Source of the DNA: Sulfitobacter sp.
GTDB lineage: Bacteria; Pseudomonadota; Alphaproteobacteria; Rhodobacterales; Rhodobacteraceae
Direction of reading: 5' to 3'
Assembly (NCBI GenBank): GCA_029252045.1
Contig: JAQXCD010000053.1
Location: forward strand, 1 to 64,000
DNA: 64,000 nucleotides
Positions 7,692 through 16,581 of the stretch are shown in pieces. A model generated the notes under the pieces. The model searched no databases, was not told the DNA's origin, and saw only the letters and a program-made list of their open reading frames with translations. Each line of letters starts with the position of its first letter. Within the stretch, counting starts at the first letter, position 1. The translations under genes and the position numbers were made by a program.

Positions 7692-8464
7692 CCGATACAG
7701 GCGCCGATAGAAAGTTCGCCAATACACTGGCGCGCGGACTGGGCGTGCTGCGTGCCTTCCGTGCTAGTGATAACGGACTTACCCATGCCCAGATTGCCGA
7801 ACGGACGGGCCTGCCGAAACCAACTATTTCACGCCTGACCTATACGCTTTGCGAATTGGGATATCTCAGCCACGGCGCGCGCAATGACCGCTTTCGCCTT
7901 GGGCCAGCCGCGATTGTGCTGGGGTCGGTCGCGCAAGTGGCTGTGGCTTTTGTCGATCGCGTCAGCGACGACATGCAAAAGCTGGCGGATGAGACCGGCA
8001 CGTTGGCGCTGATCACGGTGCGTGATGGCGACCGGATGATGCTGGTGCGCACATGGCGGCCGGCCACGGCCTCCACCATTTGGCTGGAGCCGGGTCACCG
8101 CATCCCGCTGCACGGCTCAAGCTCCGGCATGGCGTTTCTGGCAGCACTGGATGCCGAGCGGTTTGCCGCGATGGAGCCTGATGCAGAGTTACAAGCCTTC
8201 CGGCAAGAAGGCTACGATCAGCTTGTCGGTCAGGGGTTTACCATCGCTCCCGAAGCAACCCGTTATGCAGGTACGGTTAACGCCGTTAGCGTACCCTATT
8301 ATTCCGGCGAGTTCGGTGAATCTGTGGCCTTTACCTGTGGCGCTACACCCGCCGATCTGCCCCTGTCCCGCATGCAAGATGATGTCGGCCCCGCGCTGCA
8401 CAGGCTTGTCCAAACCCTCGAAGCCCGCACCGGTCGCGCCCCCGCGCTGAACCGCCGCGGCTAG
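7688..8464 (+). CDS. IclR-family transcriptional regulator
   Basis: A 258-residue regulator. A winged helix-turn-helix occupies about residues 12-65 ('GLTHAQIAERTGLPKPTISR'), and a GAF-like effector domain fills the rest, as usual for IclR proteins of about 250 residues. It follows the dctM remnant with an ATGA overlap and precedes the beta-oxidation operon by 18 bases on the same strand, so it may be co-transcribed with that operon and control it. The inducer is unknown; aromatic or acyl-CoA intermediates are common for the family. Confidence 0.9.
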   Translation: MTDTGADRKFANTLARGLGVLRAFRASDNGLTHAQIAERTGLPKPTISRLTYTLCELGYLSHGARNDRFRLGPAAIVLGSVAQVAVAFVDRVSDDMQKLADETGTLALITVRDGDRMMLVRTWRPATASTIWLEPGHRIPLHGSSSGMAFLAALDAERFAAMEPDAELQAFRQEGYDQLVGQGFTIAPEATRYAGTVNAVSVPYYSGEFGESVAFTCGATPADLPLSRMQDDVGPALHRLVQTLEARTGRAPALNRRG

Positions 8465-8482
8465 CCCCCAAGGAGAATCCAG

Positions 8483-10579
8483 ATGTCCGATCCCGTATCC
8501 TTTACCGTCCATGGCCCCGTTGTAGTCCTGCGCATCCAGAACCCGCCGGTGAATGCATTGTCCCAAGCCGTGCGGCAAGGGTTGGCTGTTGGAATGGACC
8601 GTGCCGAAGCGGACGCCGCCATCAAAGCTGTGGTGATCGTGGGCGATGGCCGTGCGTTTATCGCGGGTGCCGACATTACCGAATTCGGCAAACCGCCGAT
8701 GGAGCCGAACCTGCCTGATCTTTGCACCCGTATCGAAGCCTCCCCGTTGCTGGTGATTGCTTCCATGCACGGTGTGTCACTGGGCGGTGGGCTTGAGGTT
8801 GCACTCGGCGCGCATTACCGGATCGCGCAACCTGACGCGAAAATCGGCCTGCCCGAAGTGCATCTTGGATTGCTGCCGGGGGCAGGTGGCACGCAACGCC
8901 TCCCCCGCCTGACAGGGGCCGCAAAAGCCATCGAAATCATGACGACAGGCGGACAGATCAATGCCGCCGCAGCAATTGAAATGGGCGTCATCGACAAGAT
9001 CGAGGCGGGCGATCCGCAAGAGGTCGGGCTGGCCTATGCGATGGACCTGATCAGCAGCGGTGCGCCACGCCGCGCGATATCAGAGCTGGCCGGACCAGAG
9101 GCGATGGATTGGGATGCTGCCTATCAGGGCGCTGTGAGCAAATCGCGCGGACAGATCAGCCATGGCGCAATTGTGCGCGCGGTACAGGCCGCGTCCGAGC
9201 AGCCCTTTGCCGAGGGCATGAAGCGCGAACGCGCGCTGTTCATGGAGTTGCTGACCAGCGACCAGAGCAAAGGCATGATCCATGCTTTCTTTAACGAGCG
9301 CGCGGTGAGCAATCTGCCCGAGTTGAAAGGCGTGCGCCCCCGTCAACTGAACGCCATCGGCGTCATTGGTGGCGGCACTATGGGTGCAGGTATCGCCACG
9401 GCTGCGCTGCTGGCGCAGATGCAAGTGGTCCTGATCGAGACGGGCGAGGAGCAAGCGAGCGCCGCGAGGAGCCGCATTGAAGGCAATCTGCAAGGGGCAT
9501 TGAAACGCGGTAAGATCACGCAGGAGAAATTCGATGTGCTGACAACTGTCGCACTGACCGTTGCCACCCATTACGACACCCTGCGCGATGTCGATTTGGT
9601 CATCGAAGCGGTGTTCGAGAATATGGACGTGAAGAAAGAAGTCTTCGGCAAGCTGGACGCAGTCTGCAAAGCCGGTGCTATTCTGGCCACCAACACTTCC
9701 TATCTGGATGTGGACGAGATTGCCGCCGCCACTTCGCGCCCTGCGGATGTGATTGGCCTGCACTTCTTCTCGCCTGCGCATGTGATGAAGCTGCTGGAAA
9801 TCGTTGTCGCGGATAAAACGGCGTCAGATGTTGTCGCTACAGGCTTCGCGCTGGGTAAAGCGCTGGGCAAAATCTCGGTCCGTGCGGGTGTCTGTGACGG
9901 GTTTATCGGCAACCGCATTCTGGCAGTCTACCGCACCGCCGCCGATCACATGGTGCTGGACGGGGCGACGCCCTATCAGATCGACAAGGCTTTGACTGAC
10001 TTCGGTTTCGCCATGGGGCCGTTTGCTGTGGCCGATCTTGCCGGTCTTGATATCGGCTGGATGACCCGCAAACGCAAAGCCCCGGATCGCCACCCCGACG
10101 AGCGTGTGCCGACCTATATCGACAAACTGTGCGAGCAGGGCCATTTCGGACAGAAAACCGGCGAAGGCTATTACGTCTATGAGAAGGGTCAGCGCGCCAG
10201 CATGCCGAACCCGAAAATCCCCGTTCTGATCGCCGCCGAGCAGGAAAAACTGAAAATTACGCCGCGTGAATTCAGCGATGAAGAGATTGTCAGCCGCTAC
10301 ATGTGTGCGATGGTGAACGAGTCCGCAAAGGTGGTGGAAGAGGGCATCGCCCGACGCCCCGCCGACGTGGATATGGTACTGCTGTTCGGCTACGGCTTCC
10401 CGCGCTATCGCGGCGGGCCACTCAAATGGGCGGATTTGCAAGGGTTGGACACGGTGCTGGCTGATATTGAACGCTTCGCGGCAGAGGATGCGTGGTTCTG
10501 GCAACCAAGCACTTTGCTGAAAACCCTTGTGGCGGATGGCCGCAATTTTGATGACCTGAACCGCGCGGGCGCTAAGTAA
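8483..10579 (+). CDS. Fused enoyl-CoA hydratase / 3-hydroxyacyl-CoA dehydrogenase (FadB/FadJ-like)
   Basis: A 698-residue bifunctional beta-oxidation enzyme. The N-terminal crotonase domain (about 1-190) keeps both catalytic glutamates, E105 in GGGLEVAL and E125 in GLPEVHLG. The NAD-binding fold starts near 291 with [11 protein letters not shown], and the C-terminal dehydrogenase domains end near 690. It hydrates trans-2-enoyl-CoA and oxidises the 3-hydroxyacyl-CoA. AAGGAG precedes the ATG. It heads a run of six acyl-CoA genes on one strand. Paired with a two-subunit acyl-CoA dehydrogenase it matches the set found in pimelate/dicarboxylate operons (pimF-like). No thiolase gene follows in this window. 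Confidence 0.95.
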   Translation: MSDPVSFTVHGPVVVLRIQNPPVNALSQAVRQGLAVGMDRAEADAAIKAVVIVGDGRAFIAGADITEFGKPPMEPNLPDLCTRIEASPLLVIASMHGVSLGGGLEVALGAHYRIAQPDAKIGLPEVHLGLLPGAGGTQRLPRLTGAAKAIEIMTTGGQINAAAAIEMGVIDKIEAGDPQEVGLAYAMDLISSGAPRRAISELAGPEAMDWDAAYQGAVSKSRGQISHGAIVRAVQAASEQPFAEGMKRERALFMELLTSDQSKGMIHAFFNERAVSNLPELKGVRPRQLNAIGVIGGGTMGAGIATAALLAQMQVVLIETGEEQASAARSRIEGNLQGALKRGKITQEKFDVLTTVALTVATHYDTLRDVDLVIEAVFENMDVKKEVFGKLDAVCKAGAILATNTSYLDVDEIAAATSRPADVIGLHFFSPAHVMKLLEIVVADKTASDVVATGFALGKALGKISVRAGVCDGFIGNRILAVYRTAADHMVLDGATPYQIDKALTDFGFAMGPFAVADLAGLDIGWMTRKRKAPDRHPDERVPTYIDKLCEQGHFGQKTGEGYYVYEKGQRASMPNPKIPVLIAAEQEKLKITPREFSDEEIVSRYMCAMVNESAKVVEEGIARRPADVDMVLLFGYGFPRYRGGPLKWADLQGLDTVLADIERFAAEDAWFWQPSTLLKTLVADGRNFDDLNRAGAK

Positions 10580-10617
10580 CGCCCCAGCGTTCAAACGGAC
10601 TTAGAAGAGGAACACCC

Positions 10618-11817
10618 ATGGACCTGAGCTATTCTGACCAAGAGAAAGCCTTTCGCGACGAAGTACGCGCGTTTCTGGAAGAGAAAGTAACGCCCGATCT
10701 GCGTGACAAAGTGCGCGGCAAAGCCGAACTGACCAAAGCCGATATGGTCGGCTGGCATGCCACGCTGAATGAAAGGGGCTGGCTGGCCCCTAACTGGCCC
10801 AAGAAGTTCGGCGGCGCCGAATGGAACGCCGTGCAAAAGCACATCTTCGAGGAAGAAAGCGCATTGGCGTCTTCCCCGCGTATCGTACCTTTCGGTCTGG
10901 GTATGCTGGCGCCTGTGCTGCAAAAATTCGGTTCTCAGGAACAGAACGACTACTGGCTGCCCCGCATCCTGTCGGGTGCTGACTGGTGGTGTCAGGGCTA
11001 TTCCGAGCCAGGTGCCGGGTCGGATCTGGCCTCATTGAAGACCACGGCTATCAAGAATGACGCAGGCACACATTATGTTGTGAACGGCCAGAAGACATGG
11101 ACCACACTGGGTCAGCACGCCAACATGATTTTCTGCCTAGTGCGCACGGACAAGGACGTAAAACAGCAAGAGGGCATTTCGTTCCTGTTGATCGACATGG
11201 ACACACCGGGTATCGAAGTGCGCCCGATCATCCTGCTGGACGGCACCCATGAGGTGAACGAAGTCTGGTTTACGGATGTCGAAGTGCCCGTCGAGAACCT
11301 TGTGGGAGAAGAGAACAAGGGGTGGACCTACGCCAAATACCTGCTGACCCACGAGCGTACAAACATCGCGGGTGTTGGCTTTTCTCAGGCTGGTCTGGCA
11401 TCCGTCAAACGCCTTGCCCGTGCCGAGATGTCGAATGGCAAACCGCTGATCGAGAACCCGCATTTTGCTGCGCGCGTTGCGCAGGTCGAGATTGATCTGA
11501 TGGCGATGGCCACCACAAATATGCGCATCGTCTCCAAGGCGGCGGCAGGTCAGGCGCCGGGCGTGGAATCCTCCATGCTTAAGGTCAAAGGCACGATCAT
11601 CCGTCAGGAGATCAACGATCTGGCGCGACGTGCAGCAGGTGTCTACGCAATGCCGTTTGCCTCAGAGGCCGTCGAGGGCGCAAACGAGGCGCTGCCTGAT
11701 CCACTCGATGCAGGTCCGGTTGCGGCCAAGTATTTCAACAACCGTAAATTGTCGATCTTCGGCGGATCAAACGAGATCCAGCGCGGGATCATTGCAAAAG
11801 TAACGATGGGGAGCTGA
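10618..11817 (+). CDS. Acyl-CoA dehydrogenase, large-subunit type (PimC-like)
   Basis: A 399-residue FAD-dependent acyl-CoA dehydrogenase. Features are the N-terminal helical domain, 'CQGYSEPGAGSDLAS' in the flavin/substrate region (about 122-136), and 'IFGGSNEIQRG' near residue 380. In medium-chain enzymes the equivalent of this last motif is YEG-T with the catalytic glutamate; here it reads FGG, as in members that work as two-gene pairs. The next gene, four bases on, encodes the partner. The pair resembles the large and small subunits of pimeloyl-CoA dehydrogenase. Substrate is inferred only. Confidence 0.85.
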   Translation: MDLSYSDQEKAFRDEVRAFLEEKVTPDLRDKVRGKAELTKADMVGWHATLNERGWLAPNWPKKFGGAEWNAVQKHIFEEESALASSPRIVPFGLGMLAPVLQKFGSQEQNDYWLPRILSGADWWCQGYSEPGAGSDLASLKTTAIKNDAGTHYVVNGQKTWTTLGQHANMIFCLVRTDKDVKQQEGISFLLIDMDTPGIEVRPIILLDGTHEVNEVWFTDVEVPVENLVGEENKGWTYAKYLLTHERTNIAGVGFSQAGLASVKRLARAEMSNGKPLIENPHFAARVAQVEIDLMAMATTNMRIVSKAAAGQAPGVESSMLKVKGTIIRQEINDLARRAAGVYAMPFASEAVEGANEALPDPLDAGPVAAKYFNNRKLSIFGGSNEIQRGIIAKVTMGS

Positions 11818-11821
11818 GCAC

Positions 11822-12955
11822 ATGAATTTTGATCTGACAGAAGAGCGGCAGATGCTGCAAGACAGTCTGCGCCGCTTCCTGCGCGACCGTTATGACACCG
11901 CCACACGCAACAAGATTCTGGAATCCGACAGCGGCATGTCCGCCGATATCTGGGCTGGTCTGGCCGAGTTGGGTGTGATCGGTGCCCTGTTCACCGAAGA
12001 ACAGGGCGGCTTTGGCGGCAAGGGTTTCGACATCGCTGTGGTGTTCGAAGAGCTGGGCCGCGCGGGTGTGGTCGAGCCATTCCTTGATACTGCCGTACTG
12101 GCGGGGGGGCTGATTGCCGATCTTGGCAACGCTGACCAGCAGGCGCATGTGGAAGAGATCATTGCAGGTTCCTTGCAATTGGCCTTTGCCCACGGCGAAC
12201 CTGCCAGCCGCTATGACCTGACCCGCGTCAGCAGCTCTGCTGTTGAGAAAGGCGGCGATATTGTTCTGAACGGTCGGAAGGCCGTTGTGGTCAACGCCGA
12301 AGCGGCAGACATGCTGGTCGTCTCGGCCCGCGAAAGCGGCGGGCAGGGCGATGCGGATGGCATCTCGTTGTTCCTTGTCCCCAAAGACACCAAAGGCCTG
12401 ACGATTCAGGGCTATGCGCTGTTGGCCGGTGGCCGTGCTGCCGAAGTGACGCTGGACGATGTAACCGTTCCTGCCTCGGCCCGTCTGGGCGCTGCCGGAA
12501 AAGCATCCGACGCGATCGAGGCGCGGATTGCGGCTGCCAATGTGGCCCAAACCGCCGAGACATTGGGGGCGATGGAAACGGCCGTGCGCCTGACCAAAGA
12601 CTACCTTGGCACGCGCAAGCAGTTTGGCCGACCGATCGGGACATTTCAGGCACTTGCACACCGCTTCTCTGATTTGCTGATCGAGATGGAGCAGGCGCGC
12701 TCTGCCGTGATCTTGATCGCGGGCAATCTGGAAGCAGACCGTGGCACGCGCGAGCGCAACGTCTCGGCCACGAAAAACCTGATCGGCCGCGTGGGCCGTC
12801 TGGTAGGCGAAGAGAGCATCCAGCTGCACGGCGGGATCGCGATGACGCAGGAATATGAGCTGGCACATATCGCCAAACGCATCGTGATGGCCGATCACCG
12901 CTTTGGCGATGTGGACCACCATCTGGAGCGTTTCATTGCCCTTGCAGCAGCCTGA
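11822..12955 (+). CDS. Acyl-CoA dehydrogenase, small-subunit type (PimD-like)
   Basis: A 377-residue acyl-CoA dehydrogenase homologue starting four bases after the large subunit. Recognisable parts are the N-terminal 'FDLTEERQMLQDSLRRFL', a middle beta domain that is more divergent than in classical enzymes, and the C-terminal 'QLHGGIAMTQEYELAH' segment. It probably forms a heteromer with the upstream protein, since paired acyl-CoA dehydrogenases of this type split cofactor-binding contacts between subunits. It overlaps the thioesterase gene downstream. Confidence 0.85.
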   Translation: MNFDLTEERQMLQDSLRRFLRDRYDTATRNKILESDSGMSADIWAGLAELGVIGALFTEEQGGFGGKGFDIAVVFEELGRAGVVEPFLDTAVLAGGLIADLGNADQQAHVEEIIAGSLQLAFAHGEPASRYDLTRVSSSAVEKGGDIVLNGRKAVVVNAEAADMLVVSARESGGQGDADGISLFLVPKDTKGLTIQGYALLAGGRAAEVTLDDVTVPASARLGAAGKASDAIEARIAAANVAQTAETLGAMETAVRLTKDYLGTRKQFGRPIGTFQALAHRFSDLLIEMEQARSAVILIAGNLEADRGTRERNVSATKNLIGRVGRLVGEESIQLHGGIAMTQEYELAHIAKRIVMADHRFGDVDHHLERFIALAAA

Positions 12956-13367
12956 CGAAGACGCCGGTTTCATCCGTAATGAGACCGGTACACAACGCCT
13001 TGTCGGATATGTAGTGGACGTGCGGGATGCAGCGCATGGCCGCTGCTATCTGGATGTCACCGAGGATCACCTGAACCGCCACGGCGCGTTGCACGGTGGC
13101 ATTGCGGTGACGCTGCTGGACAATTGCAGCGGGACCACGGGGTCTTTGACAGTGGACGCGACTGGTAAGGCGCCGTTCCTCACGGTGTCAATGAATACAC
13201 AATTTGTGGGGTCCGGCCGTCCGGGACGGTTGACGGCTACGGGCACGGTCAAAGGCGGCGGGCGCAGTCTGCTGTTTATCGATGCCGAGCTGCGCCACGA
13301 GGACGGCACATTGGTTGCCACATCAACGGGCGTGTTCAAACGCGTACCGCCTGAAAAACTGACCTGA
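12936..13367 (+). CDS. PaaI-type hotdog thioesterase
   Basis: A hotdog-fold protein of about 143 residues. 'LNRHGALHGGIAVTLLDNCSG' near residues 43-63 carries the HGG motif and the acidic residue of the PaaI/YbgC thioesterases, which release free acids from acyl-CoA. I place the start at TTG 12936 because GGAG lies seven bases before it; earlier codons in the same frame lie inside the preceding gene without a better site. It overlaps the dehydrogenase by 20 bases, so coupled translation is likely. It may recycle CoA from stalled intermediates of the pathway. Confidence 0.8.
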   Translation: MPLQQPDEDAGFIRNETGTQRLVGYVVDVRDAAHGRCYLDVTEDHLNRHGALHGGIAVTLLDNCSGTTGSLTVDATGKAPFLTVSMNTQFVGSGRPGRLTATGTVKGGGRSLLFIDAELRHEDGTLVATSTGVFKRVPPEKLT

Positions 13368-13382
13368 ACGGGAGAGAGCGAC

Positions 13383-14153
13383 ATGAGCGCACGGTTAGAG
13401 GACGCAGGTGACCTCCTGATCATCTGGAACGGCAACACGGACAAGCGCGGCGCTCTGTCGCCCGAGCTCTATGCCTGCATTATGCAAGCCTGCGAGATGG
13501 CATCAGAACGGCGGATCAGATCCATCATCCTCACCGCTGAAGGGCCGTTCTTTTGCGCGGGCGGGGACCTGAACCAGTTGATCAAAAGTCAGGGCATGCC
13601 TGCGGACCAACGCAGTGCACGGATTGACGGCTTGCATGATGTAATCCGCGCCATGCGGGCCTGTCCCGTGCCGATTATTGCCGCTGTCGAGGGCGGTGCT
13701 GCGGGGGCGGGCCTCAGCTTTGCGCTGGCCTGTGATGTTATCGTTGCAGCGCAGGGGGCCAAATTTGTCGCGGCCTATGTGAAGGCAGGGTTGGTGCCCG
13801 ACGGCGGGCTGACGGCGCATCTGGCCCGCGCGTTGCCGCGGCAACTGTCGATGGAGATGTGCATGCTGGCACAGCCTGTACTGGCCGAGCGGATGCATGC
13901 GCTTGGTGTGGTCAACGCGCTGACGGAAGCAGGGGGCACGATGGACGTGGCACGCGCATTTGCTGACCGTTTTGCCGCTGGCCCGCGTGACGCCCAAGCC
14001 GCGATCCGCAAAATGGTCGCCAACGCCTATGATGTGACCGAGGCCGAGCAACTGGATGTCGAACGTGACGCGATGGGCCATGCCACAGGTGCACCCGAAG
14101 CCGCCGAGGGTATCGCCGCGTTCCTTGAAAAACGCCCACCAAACTACAGCTGA
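13383..14153 (+). CDS. Enoyl-CoA hydratase/isomerase family protein
   Basis: A 256-residue crotonase. The oxyanion-hole segments are 'GPFFCAGGDLNQL' (about 56-68) and 'EGGAAGAGLSFALACD' (about 103-118). At the position of the second hydratase glutamate it has 'GLVPDGGLT', with aspartate in place of glutamate. That is more like PaaG-type isomerases than true hydratases, so a double-bond isomerase role is plausible. It follows the thioesterase by 15 bases with GGGAGAG before the ATG. An additional crotonase beside the fused enzyme would suit breakdown of unsaturated or branched acyl-CoAs. Confidence 0.85.
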   Translation: MSARLEDAGDLLIIWNGNTDKRGALSPELYACIMQACEMASERRIRSIILTAEGPFFCAGGDLNQLIKSQGMPADQRSARIDGLHDVIRAMRACPVPIIAAVEGGAAGAGLSFALACDVIVAAQGAKFVAAYVKAGLVPDGGLTAHLARALPRQLSMEMCMLAQPVLAERMHALGVVNALTEAGGTMDVARAFADRFAAGPRDAQAAIRKMVANAYDVTEAEQLDVERDAMGHATGAPEAAEGIAAFLEKRPPNYS

Positions 14154-14170
14154 TTTAGGGAGTATGCCGG

Positions 14171-15664
14171 ATGGCACGCGTTGAGGATTTTCTAAAGGAC
14201 CGTGTCGCACTGGCCCCTGATAGCACAGCTGTGAGCGATTCCAGCGGTGCACATTGGAGCTATGCGCAGCTGGACCGCGCCAGTGATGATCTGGCTGATC
14301 ATTTACGGGATGCAGGCGTGCAGCCCAATGACCGCGTTCTGATGCTGGTCGAGAACTGCGCTGCGGCTGTGGCCGCCCTCCATGCGACATGGAAGACGGG
14401 TGCGGTAATCATCCCCTTTAACGCCCGCCAGACCGAAGCCGAAGTGGCGCGTGTTATCAAACACGCAACCCCCGCGGTTGTCTTGATGACAGCCCATGTA
14501 TCTGCGGATGCGACGGCACATGCGGCGCGCATGAATGCCTGTGAGGTCACAGGTGCATTCGGATCGTTGATGCTGGTCAAGGGTGCCTCCGATCCGGATG
14601 AGGTCCTGCATGATGTGGCGGTTCTGCTCTATACAACCGGCACCACGGGTGATCCCAAGGGGGTCATGCTGAAACACAGCGGCATTCGTTTTGGCGGCAT
14701 TGCCTCCAGTAATCTACGCCGGATGGTGCCGTCAGACGTGGTCTATGGTGCCCTGCCGATGAGCCATGTGTTCGGCCTTGTCTCGGTCCTGACGGGGGCG
14801 TGCTATACGGGTACTCATGTAAAAATAGAGGCACGGTTCTCGGCGCAGAAACTCTACGAAGCGGCGATGAACGGGGTGACCATCATTCCTGCCGTCCCGC
14901 AGATGCACGCGATGGTGATGCAATATTCAAAAGAGCAGGGCATGCAGAGGCTGGGCTCGCCGACGGTGCGTTACGTCTCCTCTGGTGGCGCACCGCTGGA
15001 TCCGGCGTGGAAGCGCAAGGCCGAAGCCTTCTACGAGTTGCCATTGCAAAACGGGTTCGGCATGACCGAGACATCTTCGGGCGCGTCGGCCACTGATAAC
15101 CCTATCGGGTCGCCGGATATTTCCGTGGGGCCTGTCACGCCCGGCACGCAAGCGCGCATTGATGCGGATGCGCCCGGTGGTAACGGTGTGGATGAAGGCG
15201 AAGTTCTGGTGCGTGGCCCGCACCTGATGAAAGGCTACTACCGTAACGATGCGGAGACAGCCAAAGCGCTGGACGCGAATGGCTGGCTGCACACGGGCGA
15301 TCTGGGCAGGATTGATGCGCAGGGACGGCTGCACATTCTGGGTCGGTCGAAGGAGCTGATCATTCACGGGGGTTTCAACGTTTATCCGCCGGAAGTTGAG
15401 GCGGCGCTGAATGACCATCCGCAGGTGATCCAGTCTGCAGTTGTGGGCCGGACCAAAGACGGGGATGAGGAAGTGTTGGCCTTTGTTCAGGTTGCTGACG
15501 GTGACAGGCCCGATCTGGTTGAGTTGCGCGCGTTCATAAAAGAACGGCTGGCGGGCTATAAGCTTCCCAAACACATTGTACTGACAACAGCTCTGCCCGC
15601 TGCGCCAACCGGCAAGCTTCTCAAGCACAAGATGATAGAGACCTTCGCGGACCAGCTGCCTTAG
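14171..15664 (+). CDS. Acyl-CoA synthetase (class I adenylate-forming)
   Basis: A 497-residue AMP-forming ligase. Core motifs in order: 'LLYTTGTTGDPKGV' (phosphate loop, about 154-167), 'GFGMTETSS' (about 297-305), 'LHTGDLGRIDAQGRLHILGRSKELI' (hinge, about 375-399) and the catalytic lysine region 'PTGKLLKH' near the end. It activates a carboxylic acid to its CoA ester, the entry step for the enzymes encoded upstream. The chain type cannot be read. It closes the six-gene operon and is followed by the convergent rpe gene after 41 bases. Confidence 0.92.
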   Translation: MARVEDFLKDRVALAPDSTAVSDSSGAHWSYAQLDRASDDLADHLRDAGVQPNDRVLMLVENCAAAVAALHATWKTGAVIIPFNARQTEAEVARVIKHATPAVVLMTAHVSADATAHAARMNACEVTGAFGSLMLVKGASDPDEVLHDVAVLLYTTGTTGDPKGVMLKHSGIRFGGIASSNLRRMVPSDVVYGALPMSHVFGLVSVLTGACYTGTHVKIEARFSAQKLYEAAMNGVTIIPAVPQMHAMVMQYSKEQGMQRLGSPTVRYVSSGGAPLDPAWKRKAEAFYELPLQNGFGMTETSSGASATDNPIGSPDISVGPVTPGTQARIDADAPGGNGVDEGEVLVRGPHLMKGYYRNDAETAKALDANGWLHTGDLGRIDAQGRLHILGRSKELIIHGGFNVYPPEVEAALNDHPQVIQSAVVGRTKDGDEEVLAFVQVADGDRPDLVELRAFIKERLAGYKLPKHIVLTTALPAAPTGKLLKHKMIETFADQLP

Positions 15665-15705
15665 GTCCGCGCACGCTCTTCGCTGCCCTGCGGGCGCTCA
15701 TCGCT

Positions 15706-16395
15706 TCAGACGTAAACGCCGGCTGCGGCTTCGCGGATGGCGCTGATGTTTTTGCCGTAGGGGGCGGGATCGCTGACCGAGCCGCCTTTGAACACGGCAG
15801 AGCCTGCCACGAGCACATCGGCACCCGCGCCCGCAACGATAGGTGCTGTGACCGGATCAACGCCGCCGTCGATTTCGATGTGAATGGGGCGGTCCCCGAT
15901 CATCTTGCGCAGGGTTTTGATCTTGGCGCTCATGTCGATGAATTTCTGCCCGCCGAAACCGGGGTTGACCGTCATGACGCAGATCAGATCAGTGAGGTCA
16001 AGCAGATGGGCCACCGCCTCGGCCGTCGTGCCGGGGTTGAGGGCGACCCCCGCTTTGGCACCTGTTGCGCGGATTGCCTGGAGGGTGCGGTGGATATGGG
16101 GGGTGGCTTCCACATGGGCGGTGATAAAGTCGGCGCCTGCGCGGGCAAAGTCCTCGATGTAGGCGTCAACCGGAGAAATCATCAGATGCACGTCCATCAC
16201 CCCTTTGATGTGGGGGCGGATGGCAGCGCAGGTGGCAGCGCCAAAGGTGATGTTGGGCACAAAATGCCCGTCCATCACGTCCACATGGATCCAGTCCGCG
16301 CCTTGTGCTTCGACGGCGGCACATTCTGCGCCGAAGTTGGCGAAGTCGGAGGCAAGGATGGAGGGAGCGATTTTAATGGAGCGGTCGAAGGGCAT
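15706..16395 (-). CDS. rpe: Ribulose-phosphate 3-epimerase
   Basis: A 229-residue TIM-barrel epimerase of normal length, interconverting ribulose 5-phosphate and xylulose 5-phosphate. 'IAPSILASDFANFG', the metal-site 'HVDVMDGHFVPNIT', 'MTVNPGFGGQKF' and 'EIDGGV' are all conserved. The ATG at 16395 is chosen because the family motif begins a few residues later, although the frame stays open much further upstream. The 186 bases to the divergent ABC-transporter gene should hold both promoters. A perfect TATAAT at 16561 lies there, but without a convincing -35. Confidence 0.95.
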   Translation of the reverse strand: MPFDRSIKIAPSILASDFANFGAECAAVEAQGADWIHVDVMDGHFVPNITFGAATCAAIRPHIKGVMDVHLMISPVDAYIEDFARAGADFITAHVEATPHIHRTLQAIRATGAKAGVALNPGTTAEAVAHLLDLTDLICVMTVNPGFGGQKFIDMSAKIKTLRKMIGDRPIHIEIDGGVDPVTAPIVAGAGADVLVAGSAVFKGGSVSDPAPYGKNISAIREAAAGVYV

Positions 16396-16581
16396 GGGCA
16401 GTGGCCTTTTGGATTGGGGTTGGCCTCTGATAACGGCGGACGTCGACTGTGGCAATCGGTGGATTGGGATATGGAAAAGGGTGCAGGGGACGGACGGTGT
16501 GCAAGAGCGTGTCCGGATTGGTTGACTTAGGTGGAAGCACGGGCGCAGATTGTGATTGGATATAATCGGGATGGAAAATCT

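Noticed and set aside
16561-16566. Perfect TATAAT hexamer before the NMT1-type binding-protein gene
   Set aside because: No suitable -35 at 16-18 bases, and a start of transcription there would leave almost no leader before the ATG at 16582.
16396-16581. Possible thiamine riboswitch upstream of the NMT1/THI5-like transporter
   Set aside because: The conserved CUGAGA and ACCUGAUCUGG elements of the TPP riboswitch are not present.
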